From NCBI RefSeq assembly GCF_022662015.1, contig NZ_JAKMCM010000005.1, positions 270,460 through 334,459 of the forward strand: a stretch of DNA of 64,000 bases, read 5' to 3'. A program made the translations under genes and the position numbers. The notes under the pieces are model-generated. The model was not told where the DNA came from. It saw only the letters and a program-made list of their open reading frames with translations, and did no database searches. The stretch comes from Aestuariivivens sediminicola. Its GTDB lineage: Bacteria > Bacteroidota > Bacteroidia > Flavobacteriales > Flavobacteriaceae. Shown here in pieces: positions 26,927 through 35,503 of the stretch; positions within the stretch are counted from its first letter, which is position 1; each line of letters opens with the position of its first letter.

Positions 26927-28273
26927 TCATTCATATGTTGGAACGGCTCGATTTTCCCATTTTCTGAGCTTACTTTTCAATGTCTTCTCGATGGGAAGAC
27001 CGGTACCGATCTGATTCGTGTGCTCCGAAATATCATCGGCCACATTGAACAGTTCATATGTGCCGCTTCTGTATTTAATCAGCTTCCATGCCCCTGAGAG
27101 GATGGCCGCATACTGGTCCTCATAACTTCTATAAAAGAACAGGTCTCGGGACTTCAGCTTTTTCCCTTTCAATTCAGGCATGAGGCTTACCCCCTGAATG
27201 TCATCTGAGTTATACCTGTTTCCGGAGGCGATCTCAGCCAGTGTAGGGAACACATCGATGGTTTGGATGGGGGTATCGGATACAGCGCCTGGAGTGGTCA
27301 CCCCGGGATAATATACCAGGAATGGCACTCTGGCCCCGCCCTCTCCCAAGGTGTTCCCCCCGATTTTACCACCGGATAAGGGGGCATTGCTGAAGAAACC
27401 ACCCTGATCGGAGATCAACAGGACCACCGTATTTTTATCGATTCCTTTATCCTTTAAGGCCCTTCTTACCCGTCCTACGGAGGTGTCCATACTGGCCACC
27501 ATGGCCGCATAGGTCGCTTCCTTGTCGCTATACCCCTTTTCCAGGAACTGTTCCACCAGGTCCTTACGGCCCACATGGGGTGAGTGCACATTATAGTACC
27601 AAAGCGACATCATAAAAGGGACGTCCTTATCGTAATCGCTGATAAATTCAACGGCTTTATCCGTCAATACATCAGTCAGGTAGGCATCGGAGTAGTCTTC
27701 CAGCAGGTCGTCTTTAAAGAAGTCAGGGTAGTAACTTTTTGGATGTCCCCAGTTGCCGGTGCCGAACATGGCATCAAAGCCCTGATAGATCGGATAGTAG
27801 GGTTCATGACCCAGATGCCATTTCCCAATAAACATGTTGTAATACCCCTGTTCTTTTAAGACCTCGGCATAGGTTTGCTCTTCAAGCGGCAACCAATTGA
27901 TGGAAGGCATTTGCGCGGGATCGGTTTTCCAGTAATTGTATTTCTCATCGTTCGTCCCATCCTTGTTTTTCTGTTCGATGTGTCGCGGCATTTCCAGGCG
28001 AATGGCCTCCTTTCCGGTGAGCAAACTGGCCCTGCTCGGACTGCAGGTGGGTGTGGGGATATAGGCCCTCGTAAATTCCATTCCTTCCTGCTTTAACTGA
28101 TCGATATGCGGAGTGAGAAAGCGGTCATTTCTGAAACCGACATCCGACCAGCCCCAGTCATCCACAAAGAGCAGTACCACATGGGGTTGCGACTGCCCTG
28201 TGACTTTCGGCATAAGCAGTAGGTATAGCAGTATATAGAGAACTGAGATTAAGATTAAAAGGCTGTGCTTCAT
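26927..28273 (-). CDS. Sulfatase (S1 family)
   Basis: This 448-residue S1 sulfatase is the shortest of the five. The N-terminus (SVLYILLYLLLMPKVTG) is a signal peptide or anchor. The metal segment is FVDDWGWSDVG (36-46), and the maturation motif CSPSR has its Cys at 77. LLISDQGGFFSNAPL holds the later metal ligands; Gln replaces the usual Asn after the Asp, which is found in several PUL sulfatases. It lies 51 bp before the GH110 gene and 88 bp after the second SusD, so it is within the same operon. It probably desulfates the oligosaccharide so that the GH110 enzymes can act. Confidence 0.93.
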   Translation of the reverse strand: MKHSLLILISVLYILLYLLLMPKVTGQSQPHVVLLFVDDWGWSDVGFRNDRFLTPHIDQLKQEGMEFTRAYIPTPTCSPSRASLLTGKEAIRLEMPRHIEQKNKDGTNDEKYNYWKTDPAQMPSINWLPLEEQTYAEVLKEQGYYNMFIGKWHLGHEPYYPIYQGFDAMFGTGNWGHPKSYYPDFFKDDLLEDYSDAYLTDVLTDKAVEFISDYDKDVPFMMSLWYYNVHSPHVGRKDLVEQFLEKGYSDKEATYAAMVASMDTSVGRVRRALKDKGIDKNTVVLLISDQGGFFSNAPLSGGKIGGNTLGEGGARVPFLVYYPGVTTPGAVSDTPIQTIDVFPTLAEIASGNRYNSDDIQGVSLMPELKGKKLKSRDLFFYRSYEDQYAAILSGAWKLIKYRSGTYELFNVADDISEHTNQIGTGLPIEKTLKSKLRKWENRAVPTYE

Positions 28274-28361
28274 GTCGCTGTCTCAAAATTAGAAAGAGCT
28301 ATGCCGAATCAAATGATCTACTCGCGCATAGCTCTTTATCTTAACTAACTCAAACTATTAA

Positions 28362-30005
28362 CTAGTATCCCGGATTCTGGACAAGATTTGAATTCAAATC
28401 AATTTGCTGAAGTGGTATGGGGAACCACACCTTTTCAGATTTCCAGTTTTGCTGTAACAGGGTTACACTGCTATTATAGAATCCGTTGTTCGGATCCAAT
28501 CCGTTTACGGTCTCATCATAGATATTGAATCGCGCCAGGTCTATTCGTCTCCAGATTTCGAAACAGAGTTCTCTTGAACGCTCTTCCTGTAGTTCCTTGA
28601 CAAAATCCGAGTTGAAATAGGCCGCGTTAAGATCATCCACTGTTGCAGGGGCGATAACAGAGCGCTGACGCAATTGTGTTAACATGGCCCTTGCACCGGG
28701 TTCATCTCCGGTATAATAGAGGGCCTCAGCACGCAGAAGCAGAATATCGCCATACCTTAAGAGGGGGAAGGAGAGGCTCGTTGCCCAGGGGGCATAGCTC
28801 TTCTGTGCGGGATCTTTTTCTCGGTACTTACCGACACTCATGATACCGGCATTTTTACCGGGAAGGGTTCTGGGCTGGTAATACCGGACGCCGTCAATTT
28901 CAAGCACGTCAAGTATGTTCGGATTACCTCCCAAATTTCCGGAGACATTATGACTGAAGCGGAAATCGGATGGATGATACAAATCATAGAGTTCCCCTGT
29001 CGGACGGGTCCACCCCGATCCACCACCTACGGTTCGCGCGTTACCCTGTGGTAAGAAGTTGTTCACTACGATAGTGATGACCTGTTGAGAGGCGTCGGAT
29101 GAGCCTTCCGCAGACAGCATCACCTCCTCAGACTGTGCCGTTTTGGTGGATGCCCTGAACAAACGATCATAGTTAGCCGTCAGGGTATACCCGCTGTTCG
29201 CTACGATGTCGGCCGATATGGTGGCTGCCTTGGTGTAACTGTCCGTAGCGTTAACCCAGTCGAAACTATTGGGTGTATAACCAAAATCACTCAGCCCGTT
29301 GGTTTTCATACTGGCCAGGTAGGTATGCGCTTTAACCAGTAAGCCTGCTGCAGTCCATTTATCGACAGCACCGGCCCGTGGCCCCCTGTCCTGGAGGTTT
29401 TGATAAGCGAATTCAAGATCTGAAAGGATCGCGGCATAAACCTCCTGTACCGGTTTTCTGCCCATTAGGGGATCGTCATCCAATTTCGTATAAACCGGGA
29501 TCGCTCCATGCATCATGGTGAGCATCATATGGTAGTAGCCCCTCAGCAGTTTCGCTTCACCTTCAATTTCGGCTTTCCTTGTATTCGAAAATTCCGCATC
29601 CGGGATATTGGGTAAGTTTTCAAGTAAACTGTTGGCACGACCCACCCCTGCATAGAGAAAGAACCAGGCGTTATTGAGTTCTGGATCCTGGCTGGTGAAC
29701 GCACCTGTTCCCCATTCTCCACCTCTTCTGTTGGCAAATCTTCCGGGTACAACGCCTTCACCTGTTCCTCCTACCAGCATCTCAAAGAGATCTCTTCTGA
29801 ATGAGGAGGCATTACCTGCGCCCTGAATACTACCTGCGGTCAGCGTATTGTAAACTCCCACAAGGGCGATTTCCGCATCCTGTGCAGACTGATAGAAATT
29901 CTCGGGTGCCGTGAACGAATATGGTGTTGGTTCCAGCGTATCCTCACAGGATAGGACTGAAAGAAACAACACTAAAAATGATAGGTATTTAATATAATTT
30001 TTCAT
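28362..30005 (-). CDS. SusD-like nutrient-binding lipoprotein (second pair)
   Basis: This 547-residue RagB/SusD family protein has its lipid Cys at residue 20 (LFLSVLSC). Family marks are the early PENFYQSAQDAEIALVGVY segment, the LLRGYYHMMLT helix, LRYGDILLLRAEALYYTGD, and the C-terminal ERSRELCFEIWRRIDLARF and LVQNPGY ending. It is the surface lid and binder for the SusC encoded 11 bp upstream. It differs clearly from the first SusD of the window, so the two importers probably take different fragments of the substrate. Confidence 0.94.
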   Translation of the reverse strand: MKNYIKYLSFLVLFLSVLSCEDTLEPTPYSFTAPENFYQSAQDAEIALVGVYNTLTAGSIQGAGNASSFRRDLFEMLVGGTGEGVVPGRFANRRGGEWGTGAFTSQDPELNNAWFFLYAGVGRANSLLENLPNIPDAEFSNTRKAEIEGEAKLLRGYYHMMLTMMHGAIPVYTKLDDDPLMGRKPVQEVYAAILSDLEFAYQNLQDRGPRAGAVDKWTAAGLLVKAHTYLASMKTNGLSDFGYTPNSFDWVNATDSYTKAATISADIVANSGYTLTANYDRLFRASTKTAQSEEVMLSAEGSSDASQQVITIVVNNFLPQGNARTVGGGSGWTRPTGELYDLYHPSDFRFSHNVSGNLGGNPNILDVLEIDGVRYYQPRTLPGKNAGIMSVGKYREKDPAQKSYAPWATSLSFPLLRYGDILLLRAEALYYTGDEPGARAMLTQLRQRSVIAPATVDDLNAAYFNSDFVKELQEERSRELCFEIWRRIDLARFNIYDETVNGLDPNNGFYNSSVTLLQQNWKSEKVWFPIPLQQIDLNSNLVQNPGY

Positions 30006-30016
30006 AGTGAATATTT

Positions 30017-33000
30017 TTAAAATGTTGCTTTAAGACTTAAGGTAAAATTCCTGGCTCTAGGATAAGCAATTCGATCGAATCCTGAAAGCAATGGATTGTT
30101 AAAATTAACTTCAGGATCCCACCCGTTATACTTGGTCCAGGTGGCTAAATTATTTCCAATCAGGTTGAACTTCACGGAATTTACACCTAACTTATCGGTA
30201 ATTTCCTTGGGGAGTTTATAACCTAAGGAAACGGTTCGCAGTCTGAGATAGGACCCATCCTCTACGTAATACGACGAGGCAATGGCCTGATCGATTGACC
30301 CGTAAGCCGGGTAGGAATTGTTGGGATTATTAGGGGTCCAGTGATTCTCAAAATAGTCCTGATCAATGTTCATCCAAGGTGTCACCCCATTCAGTCTTAC
30401 CTTGGTCGCATTGTAGAGGTCGTTGCCATAGGACCACTGGAAGAATACGGACAGATCCCAGTTCTTATAAGTGAAGGTGTTGTTGATACCGCCAAAATGA
30501 TCCGGGTTACTGTCACCAATCACTTTCCTGTCGTCGTCATTGATAAAGCCATCGCCATTGGTGTCTACATATTTCATTCTACCCGGAAGGGCTGTCCCTG
30601 AGTACACGGGGAGGCCTTCCTTCAGGACATAGGTTCTGTCGTCGTGAGGAATGTTCGGGTCACTGTTGTTATCCCAGGTGAAATCGTCTATCTGATAGAT
30701 ACCGTCAAATTCATATCCAAACATGGTACCTATGGGTTGCCCAACAATGATTCTACCTACATTGGATTGCCAACCGCCGCCGGTAGACACGGGGATAAAT
30801 TCCGCACCTCCCAGATCCCTCACCTCATTGCGGTTGAAGGAAATGTTGAAATCGGTTCGCCATGTGAAATTATTTTTACTGATATTAAACGAAGTCAATT
30901 GCAGTTCTAAACCTTCATTATCAATGCGACCTATGTTTTGCCACTGGGAGTTAAATCCACTTTGTGACGGAATGGGTGCATTCAACAAGAGGTCTTCAGT
31001 GATCTTTTTGTAAAAGTCTGCGCTTAAGGTCAAGCTGCCTCCAAAAAGCCCGAGGTCCATACCCGCATTATATTGATTGGTGGTCTCCCACTTCAGGTCC
31101 GGGTTGGGAATGGAGGATGGTGCAAGACCAAAGATAAGGTTATCATTACTGGCGTAGAAGGTCGGATCCAACTGGGCCAGGTAGGTGTATGCAGGAATAC
31201 GCTCATTCCCGGTCTCTCCATAGCTCAATCTCAGTTTGAGGTTGGAAATGGCCGTAATGTTCTGCATAAAGCCTTCATCAGAGACCTTCCAGCCTATAGC
31301 CCCGGATGGGAAGTATCCCCAACGGTTGCCTTCACCAAATTTATCGGATCCGTCAGCCCGGATACTGGCCGTGATGAGATACCTGTCAAAGAGGGCGTAA
31401 TTAACCCTGCCAAGATAAGAAAGCCTGTTGGTATTCCATCTTTGGGTGGTATAGTTACTTACCGAAGTTCCTACGCTTATGTTATTGACACCGGTGGTCT
31501 GGTTCTCAAAACCGGTGACCTCGTTCTCGAAGTCTTCAAAATTGTAATGATAAATTTCGAATGCCGCCATCGCATCGATGCGGTGATCGGACCCGAAGGT
31601 CTTGTTGAAATGCAACTGGGAAGAATGGTTATAGGAATAGGTATTGACTTCCTTCACCCTAGCCCGGCCATTCTGTAGCCGACCCCATGAGGTTTGCGAG
31701 TTGTAAAACTCCTTTACCTTGGAGTGACTGATGTTGGCTCCCGTGACCGCTGTATATTTAAAGGCATCCGAAATCTTGTAATCCAAATTAAAGCTGGAAA
31801 AGATCCTTAGGACACTGGTTGATTTATCAGATTCCTTAATCAGTGCCAGGGGACTTACCCAGGCATCGTCCGTAACATCTATATCATTCGATCTAATTTC
31901 CCAGGGGTTCCCCATAAGAATTTGCTGGGTAACTCCGGTGAAGCTCGTGGGTCCGCCACTATTGGCAACTCCGCCCAGAACCGAATAGGAGGCATTGGAG
32001 CTAAAGCCCAGTGACAGTCGTTCACTGGCATTGCTATTAATCCTTAATCTTAGATTGTACTGGTCGTATTCATTATTGGTGATAATACCCTCCTGGTCAA
32101 GCACACCCAGTCCGGCGGAATAATTTGTTGTTTTATTACCGCCTCTGATGGATAGCTGATGCTGTTGGGTAATGGCGGATCGTAAGACCTCATCCTGCCA
32201 GTCGTAGGATTCCAATTCATCAAAATTTCTTGGCGTCTCAAAAACGCCATCGTTATTGGTGTCCTCGTTTAAGAATTGCGTGTTGCCACGTTCCTCCTGG
32301 TAGGTGATGTAATCCTGAGCTGATAATACCGGCATTCTCCTAATGGCATTGGAAACGCCTAAATTATAGGTGTAATCCACGTTTAATCGGCCATCCGATC
32401 CCTTTTTCGTAGTCACAATAATAACCCCGTTGGCACCTCTTGACCCATAGATAGCGGTGGCCGAGGCATCTTTCAAGACTTCAATGGACTCGATATCACC
32501 GGGATTGATACCAGTTAAGGGATTGATTCTGGACTGTGAAGAGCCCGTTGTAGCGACTTCATCGTAATTGACATCAATCTGAACCCCGTCTATCACAAAT
32601 AGTGGCGATGAGGTACCGTTGATGGAGGTCTGTCCTCTAATGACCAAATTGGTACCCCCGCCGGGCTGTCCCGAATCTGAAGATACCTGAACACCGGCCA
32701 TTCTACCCTGCATTGCCGAGAAGACATCGGTGGTTTGCGATTCCATAAGGGTCTCTGATTTTACCCCCGCTAAGGAGCCGGTCAGATCGCTTCGCTTTTG
32801 GGTACCGTAACCAATGATGACCACTTCGTCCAATTTACCAATATCAACATTTAAATTGATCTGCAGATTGCTGCCCGCTTTAACTTCCATGGTTTTATAA
32901 CCTGTATACGAAATGACGAGCACAGCATTCTGGTTGTCCACAGACAGCTGAAACGCACCGTCCATGTCGGTTATGGTTCCATTGTTGGTTCCTTTAATAA

Positions 33001-33130
33001 GCACCGTCGCACCTAACAGGGGATCCCCTGTTTCGTTATCCCGTACAACGCCACTCACATCCACCTGAGCCACGACATCCATGGCCGCAGTCAGTATAAA
33101 CAGCAAAAAAAGTAATGATTTAATTCTCAT
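30017..33130 (-). CDS. SusC-like TonB-dependent outer-membrane transporter (second pair)
   Basis: This 1037-residue SusC/RagA-family receptor has a signal peptide to about residue 21 (TAAMDVVAQ). It has a carboxypeptidase-D regulatory-like domain (24-100), the TonB-box-like EVVIIGYGTQKRSDLTG (about 105-122), plug segments LVIRGQTSI and FVIDGVQ, ATAIYGSRGANGVIIVTTK, and a barrel ending in LSLKATF. It forms the importer with the SusD encoded 11 bp downstream. It follows the lipoprotein GH110 gene by 37 bp, so the GH110 gene leads the transcript. Confidence 0.95.
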   Translation of the reverse strand: MRIKSLLFLLFILTAAMDVVAQVDVSGVVRDNETGDPLLGATVLIKGTNNGTITDMDGAFQLSVDNQNAVLVISYTGYKTMEVKAGSNLQINLNVDIGKLDEVVIIGYGTQKRSDLTGSLAGVKSETLMESQTTDVFSAMQGRMAGVQVSSDSGQPGGGTNLVIRGQTSINGTSSPLFVIDGVQIDVNYDEVATTGSSQSRINPLTGINPGDIESIEVLKDASATAIYGSRGANGVIIVTTKKGSDGRLNVDYTYNLGVSNAIRRMPVLSAQDYITYQEERGNTQFLNEDTNNDGVFETPRNFDELESYDWQDEVLRSAITQQHQLSIRGGNKTTNYSAGLGVLDQEGIITNNEYDQYNLRLRINSNASERLSLGFSSNASYSVLGGVANSGGPTSFTGVTQQILMGNPWEIRSNDIDVTDDAWVSPLALIKESDKSTSVLRIFSSFNLDYKISDAFKYTAVTGANISHSKVKEFYNSQTSWGRLQNGRARVKEVNTYSYNHSSQLHFNKTFGSDHRIDAMAAFEIYHYNFEDFENEVTGFENQTTGVNNISVGTSVSNYTTQRWNTNRLSYLGRVNYALFDRYLITASIRADGSDKFGEGNRWGYFPSGAIGWKVSDEGFMQNITAISNLKLRLSYGETGNERIPAYTYLAQLDPTFYASNDNLIFGLAPSSIPNPDLKWETTNQYNAGMDLGLFGGSLTLSADFYKKITEDLLLNAPIPSQSGFNSQWQNIGRIDNEGLELQLTSFNISKNNFTWRTDFNISFNRNEVRDLGGAEFIPVSTGGGWQSNVGRIIVGQPIGTMFGYEFDGIYQIDDFTWDNNSDPNIPHDDRTYVLKEGLPVYSGTALPGRMKYVDTNGDGFINDDDRKVIGDSNPDHFGGINNTFTYKNWDLSVFFQWSYGNDLYNATKVRLNGVTPWMNIDQDYFENHWTPNNPNNSYPAYGSIDQAIASSYYVEDGSYLRLRTVSLGYKLPKEITDKLGVNSVKFNLIGNNLATWTKYNGWDPEVNFNNPLLSGFDRIAYPRARNFTLSLKATF

Positions 33131-33167
33131 AATTGTAGTTTAATTTAAGTTATTTAGTATAGTCATG

Positions 33168-35051
33168 TTATTCCAGATCTGAATCTATCGTTAGATCGGC
33201 ATTAGCTCCCGATAATAAAGTATAGGTATTGTCTTTTAAAGTTACGTTCTTACAATGTTTGATTTTTAGGTTGGGCTCATTGGGGAATAGGGGTTCGTAG
33301 GCATCTGTTTGAATGACCTTATTGGACTCGAACACCAATCCGTCAACCGACTCTGCCCTCAGGATGGGTGCATCAAAGGTGTAAAACTCATTATTTCGGA
33401 TGATGATATCCTTATGATAAAAGCCTTTATCCTTGTCCTCCACCACTTCCTGCTCCGGATCGATAAGCAGTACGGCTTGTTTATTTCCGCCATGAAGATT
33501 GTTTACAAACTTGTTGTTTTCGATAAGGAGGCTATCGCATGGTCCGGACTCATTCCATAATTGGAGATCGCCGGACATCCGCATGGCTGCCATTTGGGAG
33601 GAGATGTAATTATTGCGGATCGCCACTTTGCGCGTTGTTGAAATAAGAAAACCCCGGGCCCTGTTATTTCTTATCGTATTGTTTTCAATGGTTGCGGAAG
33701 CATGCCAGGAGACATTATCGATCCCATCGAACTCCTGTGCAATGTCCTTTACGGAGGTGTTAAAGCTTAGGATCGATACCTTTTCATTGATACGCTTCAC
33801 ATCCTCGATGATCAATATGTCGGATTTGGGAAGCAGGGTATGATGGTCTATAATACGGACGCTATCACCTTTGGCCCCAAAGAAATAATCCTTTTGGTGC
33901 GGATGATAGGTCTCATAGGCCACCTGGTTGTCCGCGATGATTTTTTTAACCCTGGCATAGGTGCCGTGTACATTGGTCGCATCGTCCAGCATATTTTCAA
34001 AGGTGCAGTTCTTAATGGTGATTAGGCCTTTGCAGTTACAGAAGTGTGTCGCATCGGCAATGGTGGTCACCAACCGGTTACTGCCTTCCCTTAATACGAC
34101 GTTAAAGCTGTCTAGCGTAATATCGGCAGAGCGCTCTGCGATGAGACCCATGGCCCCTGCATGATACACATTGATGTTCTGAAACAAGAGGTCTTTCGAT
34201 TTGAACACCCGAAATCCGGGGTTTTGCCTGTTGTAGAGATACTCTCCTTTGGAAATGAATACGGACCCTACCGGGGGCACCTTCCTGTATTTGGAGGTCA
34301 GGCGAACCGTACTGTCATTTAAGGCTTCCGCCCCGAAGAAATAACTGTTATCAAAACCACTGTATAATACATGGTTATAGAGCGGTGCTTTGGTCGATCG
34401 GTCCCATATGATATTCTGACCGAGCCTTTGATGGTACTTTTCCTGTTTGGCGTACCGATGGCCAAATTTTTGTTCGTAAGGCGAATCCTCTCTCTCGAGG
34501 GTCAGATAAATGCGGTTCTCATCAACGAGGAAAGGGGTTTCCATTCGGACATCGAAGGTCTTTGCATTGGAATTATTGGCAACAATGGTACCCTGAGCAA
34601 AAAAGGGCACCTCCCAGTCCACATTGAAACCGGAGACCTTAATGTTGGTACTTTCTTCAATGATGAAGGGGACCATTTTACCGTGAAATATAAATTCTGA
34701 GCCGCCCCCATCGATGTGAAAATCCTTAAAATTGATTATGGGAAAAGGGGTACGCTTCAGACCGTTATCATTATTTGTGATGGCTGCATAGACATCCGGC
34801 GCATAGGTGGGGTAAAAGTGATAGGTGCCTTTGGGAAATCGTATCCCCTTGTAACCCCCTTCTTTGCATTTTTCCAAAGCCTCGACGACGATGGGTGTGA
34901 CGTCGTCGGCCTCACTGAGGTCGGAGTCACTCAGGTCGTAATAGCTCTCGGAATGATCTTGTTCGGTGTTTTTGGAAGTGGACTCACATCCCCAAAAGAA
35001 TACGGCAAATACGAATGTCGATACAATGACTTTATAAATGGTTTGCTTCAT
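33168..35051 (-). CDS. Lipoprotein GH110 family glycoside hydrolase
   Basis: This 627-residue GH110 enzyme has a lipoprotein signal (VFFWGC, lipid Cys at 22), unlike the second GH110, which has a plain signal peptide. Hallmarks are IRFPKGTYHFYP (70-81), IDGGGSEFIFHG (113-124), IADATHFCNCKG (331-342) and ENMLDDATNVHGTY (352-365). Asp333, Asp356 and Asp357 keep the family spacing. It probably removes terminal alpha-1,3-galactose from oligosaccharides, either at the surface or in the periplasm. It is the first gene of a five-gene unit (GH110, SusC, SusD, sulfatase, GH110). Site D lies directly upstream, with the -7-like box about 36-43 bp before the start. Confidence 0.93.
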   Translation of the reverse strand: MKQTIYKVIVSTFVFAVFFWGCESTSKNTEQDHSESYYDLSDSDLSEADDVTPIVVEALEKCKEGGYKGIRFPKGTYHFYPTYAPDVYAAITNNDNGLKRTPFPIINFKDFHIDGGGSEFIFHGKMVPFIIEESTNIKVSGFNVDWEVPFFAQGTIVANNSNAKTFDVRMETPFLVDENRIYLTLEREDSPYEQKFGHRYAKQEKYHQRLGQNIIWDRSTKAPLYNHVLYSGFDNSYFFGAEALNDSTVRLTSKYRKVPPVGSVFISKGEYLYNRQNPGFRVFKSKDLLFQNINVYHAGAMGLIAERSADITLDSFNVVLREGSNRLVTTIADATHFCNCKGLITIKNCTFENMLDDATNVHGTYARVKKIIADNQVAYETYHPHQKDYFFGAKGDSVRIIDHHTLLPKSDILIIEDVKRINEKVSILSFNTSVKDIAQEFDGIDNVSWHASATIENNTIRNNRARGFLISTTRKVAIRNNYISSQMAAMRMSGDLQLWNESGPCDSLLIENNKFVNNLHGGNKQAVLLIDPEQEVVEDKDKGFYHKDIIIRNNEFYTFDAPILRAESVDGLVFESNKVIQTDAYEPLFPNEPNLKIKHCKNVTLKDNTYTLLSGANADLTIDSDLE

Positions 35052-35086
35052 AGATGAACGTTTAACAAGGCATGTTATATGCTACT

Positions 35087-35152
35087 TAAAAGTAGGATTT
35101 AGATGCGATGGAAACGAAAAATGCTGTAACATTGCCCTACGCTTTTGTAACA
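35087..35152 (-). promoter_or_regulatory. Candidate promoter with 21-bp direct repeat (site D)
   Basis: GTAACA occurs at 35126-35131 and 35147-35152, exactly 21 bp apart. On the minus strand TACTTTTA (35094-35087) resembles TAnnTTTG with one mismatch and lies 31 bp from the nearer core, as at sites A-C. It would drive the GH110-SusC-SusD-sulfatase-GH110 unit that starts at 35051. Confidence 0.55.
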
Positions 35153-35162
35153 AATTACAGAA

Positions 35163-35190
35163 TGTTACAAAATGGAAGGAATATGTTACG
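35163..35190. promoter_or_regulatory. Inverted-orientation 21-bp pair facing site D
   Basis: TGTTACA at 35163-35169 and TGTTACG at 35184-35190 are the same word on the other strand, again with a 21-bp period. The pair points toward the plus-strand direction, where no gene starts for over 2.7 kb, so it may help activate site D or be relic or looping DNA. Confidence 0.45.
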
Positions 35191-35503
35191 AAATGGACAA
35201 TTAAATTCCGGGAGAGGGTTCGAAATAGTTCGGGATCGCTGACATGCGCTCAATAATTTCCTTGGGATTGGATGAAATAAGATGAGGAAGAGCAAACAGT
35301 TAGATTTGTATTTCCCGAGCGATTTTTTTTATTATTTCCATGGTCATATCAAAATCTGACTGGTTTCCGATATCAGGATTTCCCAGTATCCGTCCTGTTA
35401 AACTTCATGGAAGTCATCGTTCGGTTTAAACCATAATATGAATAACCGAACAACCATGAATTTTCTATTTTGTTAGTAATACTTTGCTTGTTAGTTTAGA
35501 AGA

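Larger units (their letters stand above)
35052..35503. other. Intergenic region, 452 bp, with site D
   Basis: It holds two facing pairs of the GTAACA word (35126-35152 and 35163-35190), both with a 21-bp period. The rest (35191-35503) shows no gene, no clear promoter for a plus-strand gene and no strong terminator for the M61 gene that ends at 35504. Confidence 0.6.

Noticed and set aside
31073..31678. 201-codon plus-strand frame over the second SusC
   Set aside because: Antisense to a conserved barrel region of SusC; no supporting features.
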